A stretch of 64,000 nucleotides of DNA from NCBI RefSeq assembly GCF_900091955.1, contig NZ_FMDF01000070.1, forward strand, positions 1-64,000. The letters run 5' to 3'. The position numbers and the translations under genes were made by a program. This DNA comes from Streptomyces sp. Ncost-T10-10d (lineage in GTDB: Bacteria; Actinomycetota; Actinomycetes; Streptomycetales; Streptomycetaceae). Under the pieces are notes generated by a model. That model ran no database searches, was not told where the DNA came from, and saw nothing but the letters and a program-made list of their open reading frames with translations. Positions 42,175 to 50,470 of this stretch are shown piece after piece (position 1 is the stretch's first letter; each line of letters opens with the position of its first letter).

Positions 42175-43380
42175 TCACCCCTGGAACCGGTACTCCTCGA
42201 GGAGTCGGCGCCCAATGATCATTTTCTGGATCTCGGCGGTACCCTCACCGATCAGCAGCATCGGGGCCTCCCGGTAGAGGCGCTCGATCTCGTACTCCTT
42301 GGAGAAGCCGTAACCGCCGTGGATCCGGAAGGCGTCCTCGACGACTTCCTTGCAATACTCGGAGGCGAGGTACTTCGCCATCCCTGCCTCCAGGTCGTTT
42401 CGTTCCCCGGAGTCCTTTTTGCGCGCTGCGTTTACCATCATCGCATGGGCGGCCTCGACCTTGGTGGCCATTTCGGCCAGCTTGAACTGGATCGCCTGGT
42501 GCTGAGCGATCGGCTTTCCGAAGGTGTGGCGCTGTTGGGCATAAGCAACACCCAGCTCGAATGCACGCTGTGCGACGCCGCAGCCACGTGCAGCCACATT
42601 CACCCGGCCGACCTCTACGCCGTCCATCATTTGGTAAAACCCCCGGCCGGTGGTGCCGCCCAGGACTCGATTGGCCGGAATGCGTAGCCCGTCCATGATG
42701 AGTTCGGTCGTGTCGACGCCCTTGTAGCCCATTTTGTCGATTTTGCCGGGGATGGTGAGACCGGGCCGCACCTCGCCGAAACCGGGCTCCTTCTCCACCA
42801 GGAACGTCGTCATCGACTTGTGCGGGGCGGTCCCCTCGGGGTGGCCTTCGTCACTCCGGCACAGCACGGCGACGAGCGAGGACGTGCCGCCGTTCGTCAG
42901 CCACATCTTCTGGCCGTTCAGGACGTACTCATCGCCGTCCTTGACGCCCTTGGAGGTGATCGCCGCGACATCGGAGCCCAGTGCCGGCTCGGACATCGAG
43001 AAGGCGCCGCGGACCTCGCCCAGCGCCATCCGCGGCAGGAACGTGTCCTTCTGCTCCTGCGTGCCGTGCTGCTTGAGCATGTACGCCACGATGAAGTGCG
43101 TGTTGATGATTCCCGACACGCTCATCCAGCCGCGGGCAATTTCCTCCACGCACAGCGCGTATGTGAGAAGCGACTCACCCAGGCCCCCGTACTCCTCGGG
43201 AATCATCAGCCCGAACAGGCCGAGCTCCTTGAGCCCCTCGACGATCTCGGTCGGGTACTCGTCACGGTGCTCCAGCCGGGTCGCGACCGGAATGATCTCC
43301 TTGTCGACGAAGTCCCGGACCGTGGAGAGAATTTCCTGCTGGACATCGTTGAGACCGGCAGTCTGGGCAAGTCGCGTCAT
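42175..43380 (-). CDS. mcd: Acyl-CoA dehydrogenase, probably methylsuccinyl-CoA dehydrogenase
   Basis: A 401-residue FAD enzyme with the standard fold: FAMSEPALGSD-like segment (GAFSMSEPALGSDVAA near residue 130), the WLTNGGTSSLVAV FAD-binding segment, and a C-terminal IHGGYGFSKEYEIERLYREA. It is last in the ethylmalonyl-CoA operon, starting 2 bp after the mesaconyl-CoA hydratase gene. Position and order match Streptomyces loci where this enzyme oxidises (2S)-methylsuccinyl-CoA to mesaconyl-CoA. It lacks the long N-terminal extension of the proteobacterial enzyme. General acyl-CoA dehydrogenase assignment is certain; substrate is by context. Confidence 0.88.
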   Translation of the reverse strand: MTRLAQTAGLNDVQQEILSTVRDFVDKEIIPVATRLEHRDEYPTEIVEGLKELGLFGLMIPEEYGGLGESLLTYALCVEEIARGWMSVSGIINTHFIVAYMLKQHGTQEQKDTFLPRMALGEVRGAFSMSEPALGSDVAAITSKGVKDGDEYVLNGQKMWLTNGGTSSLVAVLCRSDEGHPEGTAPHKSMTTFLVEKEPGFGEVRPGLTIPGKIDKMGYKGVDTTELIMDGLRIPANRVLGGTTGRGFYQMMDGVEVGRVNVAARGCGVAQRAFELGVAYAQQRHTFGKPIAQHQAIQFKLAEMATKVEAAHAMMVNAARKKDSGERNDLEAGMAKYLASEYCKEVVEDAFRIHGGYGFSKEYEIERLYREAPMLLIGEGTAEIQKMIIGRRLLEEYRFQG

Positions 43381-43382
43381 GG

Positions 43383-43910
43383 CTACTTCTCCACGTTCTT
43401 CTGCGAAGGCTGGTTCAGCTCGGGGCGGCCGGGCTGCTCCCCGCCGCGCTCCTTGATGTACGTCTCGGTGGGGACCATCACCTTGCGACGGAACACGCAG
43501 ACCAGCGTGCCGTCCTGCTTGTACCCCCTGGTCTCCACATAAACGATTCCACGGTCGTTCCTGGACTTTGACGGGGTCTTGTCCAGAACGGTCGTCTCGC
43601 CGTAGATCGTGTCGCCGTGGAAGGTCGGCGCGACATGCTTCAGCGACTCGACCTCGAGGTTGGCGATCGCCTTTCCGGAGACATCCGGAACGGACATTCC
43701 GAGCAGCAGCGAGTAAATGTAGTTGCCGACGACAACGTTCTTCCCGAAGTCGGTCGTCCTCTCCGCGTAGTTGCTGTCCATGTGGAGCGGATGATGATTC
43801 ATGGTCAGCAGGCAGAAAAGGTGGTCGTCGTACTCGGTGACCGTCTTTCCGGGCCAGTGCTTGTAGATCGCACCGACTTCGAACTCCTCAAATGTGCGTC
43901 CGAACTGCAT
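43383..43910 (-). CDS. mch: MaoC-family hydratase, probable mesaconyl-CoA hydratase
   Basis: A 175-residue hot-dog-fold dehydratase: GRTFEEFEVGAIYKHWPGKT at the start, the active-site-like DDHLFCLLTMNHHPLHMD and GKNVVVGNYIYSLLLGM segments following. It should hydrate mesaconyl-C1-CoA to beta-methylmalyl-CoA. It is about half the length of two-domain proteobacterial Mch, as in other actinobacteria. ATG 43910 lies 2 bp after the upstream lyase stop, and the stop lies 2 bp before the dehydrogenase start. Confidence 0.88.
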   Translation of the reverse strand: MQFGRTFEEFEVGAIYKHWPGKTVTEYDDHLFCLLTMNHHPLHMDSNYAERTTDFGKNVVVGNYIYSLLLGMSVPDVSGKAIANLEVESLKHVAPTFHGDTIYGETTVLDKTPSKSRNDRGIVYVETRGYKQDGTLVCVFRRKVMVPTETYIKERGGEQPGRPELNQPSQKNVEK

Positions 43911-43912
43911 GC

Positions 43913-44932
43913 TCAGGCCTCCGGTGCTTCGAACTTGGAGGTGCGCTGCATTCCGGCCGCGCGGCCCTTGCCCGCGACGACGAGCGCCATCTTGCGGCTC
44001 GCCTCGTCGATCATCTCGTCGCCGAGCATCGCCGAGCCCTTCTTGCCGCCCTCCTCGGAGGTGCACCACTCGTACGCGTCGAGGATCAGCTCGGCGTGGT
44101 CGTAGTCCTCCTGCGACGGCGAGAACACCTCGTTGGCCGCGTCGACCTGACCGGGGTGCAGCACCCACTTGCCGTCGAAGCCCAGCGCCGCCGCACGGCC
44201 TGCGACCTCGCGGTACGCGTCCACGTCGCGGATCTGCAGGAAAGGACCGTCGATCGCCTGGAGGTCGTGTGTACGGGCCGCCATCAGAATGCGCATCAGG
44301 ATGTAGTGGTAGGCGTCCGCGCCGTATCCGGGCGGCTGCTGACCGACGACCAGGGTCTTCATGTTGATCGACGCCATGAAGTCTGCCGGGCCGAAGATCA
44401 GCGTCTCCAGGCGGGGAGACGCGGCGGCGATGTCGTCGATGTTCACCAGGCCCTTGGCGTTCTCGATCTGTGCCTCGATGCCGATCCTCCCGACCTCGAA
44501 GCCCATCGTCTTCTCGATCTGGGTCAGCAGCAGATCGAGGGCGACGACCTGCTGGGCGTCCTGGACCTTCGGCAGCATGATGCAGTCGAGGTTCTGGCCG
44601 GCGCCCTCGACCACCGTGATCACATCGCGGTACGTCCAGTGCGTCGTCCAGTCGTTGACGCGTACGACCCGGGTCTTGCCCGTCCAGTCGCCGTTGTTCA
44701 GCGCGTCGACGATGTGGTGCCGGGCGCCCTCCTTGGCGAGCGGTGCGCAGGCGTCCTCCAGATCGAGGAAGACCTGGTCGGCCGGGAGACCCTGGGCCTT
44801 CTCCAGGAACCGCGGGTTCGAGCCGGGCACTGCCAGACACGAGCGGCGTGGACGCAGACGGTTCGGGACGTGTGCGGCGGAGCCGCTCCCCGGAAGGGTG
44901 GTCGCGGGAGACGGGGGGGCGGGCTGGGTCAT
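43913..44932 (-). CDS. mcl: HpcH/HpaI (CitE-like) lyase, probable beta-methylmalyl-CoA/malyl-CoA lyase
   Basis: A 339-residue TIM-barrel lyase. Family motifs: SCLAVPGSNPRFLEKA near residue 31, FLDLEDACAP with metal-binding acidic residues near 55, and IEAQIENAKGLVNIDDIAAA near 150, then FGPADFMAS. It cleaves beta-methylmalyl-CoA to glyoxylate and propionyl-CoA, the final step of the ethylmalonyl-CoA cycle. Its ATG overlaps the meaA stop by 4 bp. Minor alternative: citryl-CoA lyase-like activity, unlikely given the operon. Confidence 0.9.
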   Translation of the reverse strand: MTQPAPPSPATTLPGSGSAAHVPNRLRPRRSCLAVPGSNPRFLEKAQGLPADQVFLDLEDACAPLAKEGARHHIVDALNNGDWTGKTRVVRVNDWTTHWTYRDVITVVEGAGQNLDCIMLPKVQDAQQVVALDLLLTQIEKTMGFEVGRIGIEAQIENAKGLVNIDDIAAASPRLETLIFGPADFMASINMKTLVVGQQPPGYGADAYHYILMRILMAARTHDLQAIDGPFLQIRDVDAYREVAGRAAALGFDGKWVLHPGQVDAANEVFSPSQEDYDHAELILDAYEWCTSEEGGKKGSAMLGDEMIDEASRKMALVVAGKGRAAGMQRTSKFEAPEA

Positions 44933-46941
44933 GCGGGGACCTCCAGAGGGTCGAGCTTGTTCGCTTTCCGGATCTCGTCGACGATACGGCCGATGATCTC
45001 CGTGATACCGAAATCCTTCGGGGTGAACACGGCGGCGACGCCCGCCTCGATCAGCGCGGTGGCGTCGGCGGGCGGGATGATCCCGCCCGCGATCACCGGG
45101 ATGTCGGCGGCGCCCGCCTCGCGCAGCCGGGTGAGTACGTCCGGTACGAGTTCGGCGTGCGAACCCGACAGGATCGACAGACCGACGCAGTGCACGTCCT
45201 CGGCGAGGGCGGCCGAGACGATCTGCTCGGGGGTCAGCCTGATCCCCTGGTAGACGACCTCGAAACCGGCGTCACGGGCCCGTACGGCAATCTGCTCGGC
45301 GCCGTTGGAGTGCCCGTCCAGCCCCGGCTTGCCGACCAGCAGCCGCAGCCGCCCGGCGCCCAGGTCGGTCGCGGTGCGCGCGACCTTCTCGCGGACCAGG
45401 GCGAGCGGTGTGCCGGCCTCCGCGGTGACCGCGACCGGAGCGGACGAGACGCCCGTCGGAGCCCGGAACTCGCCGAAGACATCGCGCAGCGCCCAGGACC
45501 ACTCGCCGGTGGTGACACCCGCGCGGGCACACTCCACGGTCGCTTCCATCATGTTCTCGGTGCCCGCGGCGGCCTTCTTCAGCGCGGCCAGCGCGTCGGT
45601 GGCACGGGCCTCGTCGCGGTTGTCGCGCCACTCGTGGAGGGCTGCGGTGACCCTGGCCTCGTTGGCGGGGTCGATCGTCATGATCGCCCCGTCGAGGTCC
45701 GTGGTGAGCGGGTTCGGTTCGGTCGTCTCGTAGATGTTGACGCCGACGATCTTCTCCTCGCCGCCCTCGATCCGGGCCCGGCGGGCGGCGTGCGAGGAGA
45801 CCAGCTCGGATTTCAGATAGCCGGACTCGACGGCCGCCATGGCGCCGCCCATCTGCTGGATCCGGTCGATCTCGGCGAGCGACTCGGTCACCAGCTCGTC
45901 CACCTTGGCCTCGATGACATGCGATCCGGCGAAGATGTCCTCGTACTCCAGCAGATCGCTCTCGTGCGCGAGCACCTGCTGGATACGGAGCGACCACTGC
46001 TGGTCCCAGGGCCGCGGGAGCCCCAGTGCCTCGTTCCAGGCCGGCAGCTGGACGGCCCGGGCGCGGGCGTCCTTGGAGAGGGTGACGGCCAGCATCTCCA
46101 GGACGATGCGCTGGACGTTGTTCTCCGGCTGTGCCTCGGTCAGGCCGAGCGAGTTGACCTGGACGCCGTAGCGGAAGCGGCGCTGCTTGGCGTCGGTGAT
46201 GCCGTACCGCTCGCGGGTGACCCGGTCCCAGATGCGGCCGAAGGCGCGCATCTTGCACATCTCCTCGATGAAGCGGACGCCCGCGTTCACGAAGAAGGAG
46301 ATCCGCGCGACCACATCGCCGAACTTCTCCTCGGGCACCTGACCGGAATCGCGTACGGCGTCCAGGACCGCGATGGCCGTCGACATGGCGTACGCGATCT
46401 CCTGGACCGGAGTGGCTCCCGCCTCCTGCAGGTGATAGCTGCAGATGTTGATCGGGTTCCACTTCGGGATGTGGTTGACCGTGTACGTGATCATGTCGGT
46501 GGTCAGCCGCAGCGAAGGACCGGGCGGGAAGACATGCGTCCCGCGCGAGAGGTACTCCTTGACGATGTCGTTCTGCGTGGTGCCCTGGAGCCTGGTGGCG
46601 TCGGCGCCCTGTTCCTCCGCGACCACCTGGTAGAGCGCCAGCAGCCACATCGCGGTGGCGTTGATCGTCATCGAGGTGTTCATCTGCTCCAGGGGGATGT
46701 CCTGGAACAGCCGGCGCATGTCACCCAGGTGCGACACGGGCACGCCGACCCGGCCGACCTCGCCGCGGGCGAGGATGTGGTCGGGGTCGTACCCGGTCTG
46801 CGTCGGCAGGTCGAAGGCGACCGACAGGCCCGTCTGGCCCTTGGCGAGGTTGCGCCGGTAGAGCTCGTTGGACGCCTCGGCGGTCGAGTGACCGGCGTAC
46901 GTCCGCATGAGCCACGGGCGGTCCTTCCGGCGGCCCGTCAT
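44929..46941 (-). CDS. meaA: Ethylmalonyl-CoA mutase (MeaA)
   Basis: A 670-residue adenosylcobalamin mutase converting ethylmalonyl-CoA to methylsuccinyl-CoA. The N-terminal barrel contains [15 protein letters not shown], the C-terminal B12 domain has [11 protein letters not shown] (DxHxxG), then LSILSGSH and VIAGG. ATG 46941 is preferred over 46950: AGGA lies 9 nt upstream of 46941 but only 1 nt from 46950, and the product then starts like known MeaA proteins. The start is 1 nt from the ccr stop; the stop overlaps the lyase start by 4 bp. Confidence 0.95.
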   Translation of the reverse strand: MTGRRKDRPWLMRTYAGHSTAEASNELYRRNLAKGQTGLSVAFDLPTQTGYDPDHILARGEVGRVGVPVSHLGDMRRLFQDIPLEQMNTSMTINATAMWLLALYQVVAEEQGADATRLQGTTQNDIVKEYLSRGTHVFPPGPSLRLTTDMITYTVNHIPKWNPINICSYHLQEAGATPVQEIAYAMSTAIAVLDAVRDSGQVPEEKFGDVVARISFFVNAGVRFIEEMCKMRAFGRIWDRVTRERYGITDAKQRRFRYGVQVNSLGLTEAQPENNVQRIVLEMLAVTLSKDARARAVQLPAWNEALGLPRPWDQQWSLRIQQVLAHESDLLEYEDIFAGSHVIEAKVDELVTESLAEIDRIQQMGGAMAAVESGYLKSELVSSHAARRARIEGGEEKIVGVNIYETTEPNPLTTDLDGAIMTIDPANEARVTAALHEWRDNRDEARATDALAALKKAAAGTENMMEATVECARAGVTTGEWSWALRDVFGEFRAPTGVSSAPVAVTAEAGTPLALVREKVARTATDLGAGRLRLLVGKPGLDGHSNGAEQIAVRARDAGFEVVYQGIRLTPEQIVSAALAEDVHCVGLSILSGSHAELVPDVLTRLREAGAADIPVIAGGIIPPADATALIEAGVAAVFTPKDFGITEIIGRIVDEIRKANKLDPLEVPA

Positions 46942-46942
46942 G

Positions 46943-48280
46943 TCAGACATTCCTGAAGCGGTTGATGGCGTCGATGTGCTTCTCGCGCAGTTCCTCGTCG
47001 CGTACACCCAGACCCTCGCGGGGGGCCAGTGCGAGCACGCCGACCTTGCCCTGGTGGAGGTTGCGGTGGACGTCGTACGCGGCCTGGCCGGTCTCCTCCA
47101 GCGAGTAGACCTTCGAGAGCGTCGGGTGGATCCTGCCCTTGGCCACCAGCCGGTTGGCCTCCCATGCCTCGCGGTAGTTGGCGAAGTGCGAGCCCACGAT
47201 CTTCTTCAGCGACATCCACAGGTAGCGGTTGTCGTACTCGTGGTTGTAGCCGGACGTGGACGCGCAGGTGACGATCGTGCCGCCCTTGCGGGTCACGTAC
47301 ACCGAGGCACCGAACGTCTCGCGGCCCGGGTGCTCGAAGACGATGTCCACGTCCTCGCCGCCGGTCAGCTCACGGATGCGCTTGCCGAACCGCTTCCACT
47401 CGCGCGGATCCTGGTTGTGCTCGTCCTTCCAGAACTTGTAGCCCTCGGCGTTGCGGTCGATGATCGCCTCGGCGCCCATCTTCCGGCAGATGTCCGCCTT
47501 CTGGTCGCTGGAGACGACACAGATCGGGTTGGCGCCACCGGCCAGCGCGAACTGAGTGGCATATGAACCGAGTCCGCCGCTGGCGCCCCAGATCAGCACG
47601 TTGTCGCCCTGCTTCATGCCTGCGCCGTTGCGCGAGACGAGCTGACGGTACGCGGTGGAGTTGACCAGGCCCGGAGCTGCGGCCTCCTCCCAGCTGAGGT
47701 GCTGCGGCTTCGGCATCAGCTGGTTGGACTTGACGAGCGCGATCTCGGCGAGGCCGCCGAAGTTGGTCTCGAAGCCCCAGATCCGCTGCTCGGGGTCGAG
47801 CATCGTGTCGTTGTGGCCGTCGGAGGACTCCAGTTCGACCGAGAGGCAGTGCGCGACGACCTCGTCGCCGGGGTGCCAGGCGTTGACGCCGGGGCCGGTG
47901 CGCAGGACGACGCCCGCCAGGTCGGAGCCGATGACGTGGTACGGCAGGTCGTGGCGCTTGGTGAGCTCGCTGAGCTTCCCGTAGCGCTCCAGGAAGCCGA
48001 AGGTGGACATCGGCTCGAAGATCGAGGTCCAGACCGAGTTGTAATTCACCGAGCTGGCCATGACGGCGACCAGTGCCTCACCGGGCCCGAGCTCGGGCAC
48101 CGGAACCTCGTCGAGATGCAGTGACTTGCGGGGGTCCTTGTCACGGGTGGTGAGACCGGCGAACATCTCCGTCTCGTCCTTGTGCACGGTCACCGCGCGG
48201 TACGACTCAGGGATGGACAGGGCCGCGAAGTCTGCGGCGGTGCTGTCCTGCGATTGGATCGCGTCCAGGATTTCCTTCAC
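46943..48280 (-). CDS. ccr: Crotonyl-CoA carboxylase/reductase
   Basis: A 445-residue MDR-family enzyme that uses NADPH and CO2 to turn crotonyl-CoA into ethylmalonyl-CoA. All four CO2-binding residues known from characterised Streptomycetaceae enzymes are present at the same numbers: Asn81, Phe170, Glu171 and His365. The NADPH site is WGASGGLGSYATQFA near 231. GTG 48280 has GGAGG at 7 nt. It heads the operon ccr-meaA-mcl-mch-mcd, and supplies both acetate assimilation and ethylmalonyl-CoA extender units for polyketides. Its promoter carries paired TetR-type operators. Confidence 0.97.
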   Translation of the reverse strand: MKEILDAIQSQDSTAADFAALSIPESYRAVTVHKDETEMFAGLTTRDKDPRKSLHLDEVPVPELGPGEALVAVMASSVNYNSVWTSIFEPMSTFGFLERYGKLSELTKRHDLPYHVIGSDLAGVVLRTGPGVNAWHPGDEVVAHCLSVELESSDGHNDTMLDPEQRIWGFETNFGGLAEIALVKSNQLMPKPQHLSWEEAAAPGLVNSTAYRQLVSRNGAGMKQGDNVLIWGASGGLGSYATQFALAGGANPICVVSSDQKADICRKMGAEAIIDRNAEGYKFWKDEHNQDPREWKRFGKRIRELTGGEDVDIVFEHPGRETFGASVYVTRKGGTIVTCASTSGYNHEYDNRYLWMSLKKIVGSHFANYREAWEANRLVAKGRIHPTLSKVYSLEETGQAAYDVHRNLHQGKVGVLALAPREGLGVRDEELREKHIDAINRFRNV

Positions 48281-48512
48281 GGTGTGCCTCCGGCGGGTGG
48301 GGGCGCTGAGGGAACGCTTGAGGATCCCTGCACGCTGAGGGGAGCGGTGTGGTGTGGAGGTGCTGCCGTCGGTTCGGCTGGTGAGGCTGCGGCTTGCTCT
48401 GTGGAGCGGAAGGGTTTGCCTGTGACGCAGGCGTCCGGGCGCGCAGGCACATTGCTTGCGGGGACAGCCGGCGTGCGTGAGGTCTCAGCACGCCGGCCGC
48501 CCGGACAACTTC

Positions 48513-48554
48513 AACGTATGGCACTCCGTGACACCTGGCAAGGCACTCGGTGCC
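48513..48554 (-). promoter_or_regulatory. ccr operon promoter with paired TetR-type operators
   Basis: Minus strand: operator GGCACCGAGTGCC (48554-48542), -35 TTGCCA (48541-48536), 3 nt, operator GTCACGGAGTGCC (48532-48520), 1 nt, -10 TACGTT (48518-48513). Spacer 17 nt, operators 22 bp apart. A start near 48506 leaves a leader of about 225 nt before ccr. No gene or riboswitch was recognised in the leader (48281-48512). The layout is the same as at 22-63 and 824-866. Confidence 0.75.
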
Positions 48555-48638
48555 AACAATTTCTCTCACTTGTCACCCGCCGGGTACGCATGAGCAACCC
48601 AAGAGGTGTTTCGGGCGGTTCTGTCCCGCCGGAAGCGG

Positions 48639-49435
48639 TCAGTGCGAGGGCCGGTACACGTGAGGAGTCGTGGTGCTCAGGGCCAGGAATCCGAGTCGCT
48701 GGAGGATCGGGCTGCTCTGATCGGAGGCGTCGACCTGAAGGTAGCCGTAGCCGCGCTCCGCCGCGATCCGGGCGCGGAAGGCGACCAGGGACCGGTAGAT
48801 GCCCCTTCCGCGCCACGCCTCGACCGTTCCGCCGCCCCAGAGCCCCGCGAAGCCAGTGCCCGGGTACAGCTCCATCCTGGCCGAGCTCACCGGCTCGTCG
48901 CCCACCATGGCGAGGACGCCGACGAAGCTGTCCGGGTCCTCGGTCAGCCTGGCCAGCACCTGATGCCGCAGCCGCGACCAGTCCGAGCCGAATGCCTGCT
49001 CATGGGCGCGGGCCATCAGCTCCACATCGTCCGCGTCACTCACGGTGCGCAGCCGGACGCCCTCGGGCAGCTCCACCGTTGTCGAGAGGGCCGCCACCGG
49101 GGCGACCAGCAGGGTCTCCGGCTCCTCCGCCTCGAAACCGGCCGCCAGCAGCCGCTCCGCCAGGTCCACCGGCCGGTCGTGGGTGTACAGCTTCCACTCG
49201 AACTCGTCGTGTCCCAGTGCCGTGTAGTGCGCCACCTGTGCCGCGATCGCGGCGTCCGCCCGTACGGCATCCAGGTCCGGGGCCGACCACACGACACCGT
49301 TCCAGTCGTCGGCCGCGCCGACCTGCCGTACGACATCACCGGTGCGTTCGACCCGGACCCGGGGCCGTCGGGGCGGGCGTGCTCGCGCATTTCCCGGTCG
49401 AAAAGGGTCAGAAGTGTGTCGCGGTCATGATTCAT
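48639..49435 (-). pseudogene. GNAT-family acetyltransferase, apparently frameshifted
   Basis: Start MNHDRDTLLTLFDREMREHA (ATG 49435) is in one frame, but the continuation VERTGDVVRQVGAADDWNGV and all the rest to 48639 lie in another. The switch falls at about 49350-49372, in a run of C and G. The C-terminal part is a full GNAT domain (MELYPGTGFAGLWGGGTVEA, then WRGRGIYRSLV acetyl-CoA loop). Either a one-base loss has broken the gene, or a sequencing error has, or translation starts internally (GTG 49292). It lies between ccr and its TetR, same strand. Confidence 0.7.
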
Positions 49436-49563
49436 CCGCACACCACAGCACCGGGGTGCGGGCGCGGCAACCGAGATTCCGAGGCGGGCCGGGTACCGGC
49501 CCGCCGGCCGAGCGGGGCCGGTACGTCTCCGGCCGGCAGGGGCCCCGGTCGGTACGTCCCCGT

Positions 49564-50379
49564 TCAGCGGCTCTTGAGCGCCTGCTGGATCGTGCGCATC
49601 ACTTCTTCGAGGGGTGCGTCCGTCCGCGCCACCGTGACGAGTACCTCGCCCTGGGACGTCACCGAAGCGGCAGGCTGCTTCGCCGGTTCGGTGCCGGCGA
49701 TCCGGCCCGCGCCGATGCCGGTCCCGAACGTGTCGCGGACGATCGAGAAGGCGTGGTCGAGCTGGGCCTCCACATCGCCTTCGCCGCCCGCCCGCAGCCA
49801 GCGGCGCAGCACATGGTTGTGCGCGGTGACGACGGCGGATGCGGCGACCTCCGCGAGCAGCGGGTCGTCATTGCCGACATGGTGGTCGCGCTCGTCGAAG
49901 TGGCCCAGCAGATAGCGCGTGAACAGCCGCTCGTAGCGGGCCACCGAGGCGATCTCGGCCTCACGCAGCGTGGGGACCTCACGGGTCAGCTTGTAGCGGG
50001 CCACGGAGACCGCGGGCTTTGCCGCGTACATCTTCATGACTTCCTTGATGCCGCGGCAGACGGTGTCGAGCGGGTGCTCGTGCGCGGGGGCGGCATTGAG
50101 GACGGCCTCGGCCCTGACGAGGGTGTCGTCGTGGTCCGGGAAGATCGCCTCTTCCTTGGAGCGGAAGTGCCGGAAGAAGGTCCGCCGGGCGACTCCCGCG
50201 GCGCCCGCGATCTCGTCGACCGTCGTCGCCTCGTACCCCTTCGAGGCGAAGAGTTCCATTGCCGCGGCGGCCAATTCGCGACGCATTTTGAGCCGTTGGG
50301 TGGCGGCGCGGGTGCCTGCGGCACTCTCCTGGGCATCGGGCGCGGCGGAGACACGGGGGGACCTGGCGGGCTGGGACAT
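49564..50379 (-). CDS. TetR-family regulator of the ccr region
   Basis: A 271-residue TetR protein. Helix-turn-helix at about residues 33-80 with recognition segment GVARRTFFRHF and the following RSKEEAIFPDH. It is a paralogue of the TetR at 95-802, with shared MYxAxPxxSVxRYxLTREVP and RAGGEGD. ATG 50379 is used; an ATG six codons upstream is possible. It lies upstream of ccr in the same direction with a GNAT remnant between, and upstream of it is a 3-hydroxyacyl-CoA dehydrogenase. No GGCACT-type operator was seen at its own promoter. It is the natural candidate to bind the operators at 48520-48554, probably sensing an acyl-CoA. Confidence 0.9.
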   Translation of the reverse strand: MSQPARSPRVSAAPDAQESAAGTRAATQRLKMRRELAAAAMELFASKGYEATTVDEIAGAAGVARRTFFRHFRSKEEAIFPDHDDTLVRAEAVLNAAPAHEHPLDTVCRGIKEVMKMYAAKPAVSVARYKLTREVPTLREAEIASVARYERLFTRYLLGHFDERDHHVGNDDPLLAEVAASAVVTAHNHVLRRWLRAGGEGDVEAQLDHAFSIVRDTFGTGIGAGRIAGTEPAKQPAASVTSQGEVLVTVARTDAPLEEVMRTIQQALKSR

Positions 50380-50470
50380 GGTGTGAACGTACTGCATCGG
50401 TGCAGGGGAATGCGCCCGCGGGGGCGGGCCGCCCGAAGGATCGAGCAGCCCGCCCCACCCGGCTCCCGGC

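Noticed and set aside
44743-46956. 737-codon plus-strand frame
   Set aside because: Antisense to meaA and mcl, whose catalytic motifs are clear on the minus strand.
44929-48280. Cobalamin riboswitch for the B12-dependent mutase
   Set aside because: meaA is inside the operon and no B12-box-like sequence was seen in the ccr leader.
50380-50470. Possible GGCACT-type operator at the second TetR promoter (GTACTGCATCGGTGC)
   Set aside because: Spacing and centre do not fit the 13-bp pattern of the six clear sites.
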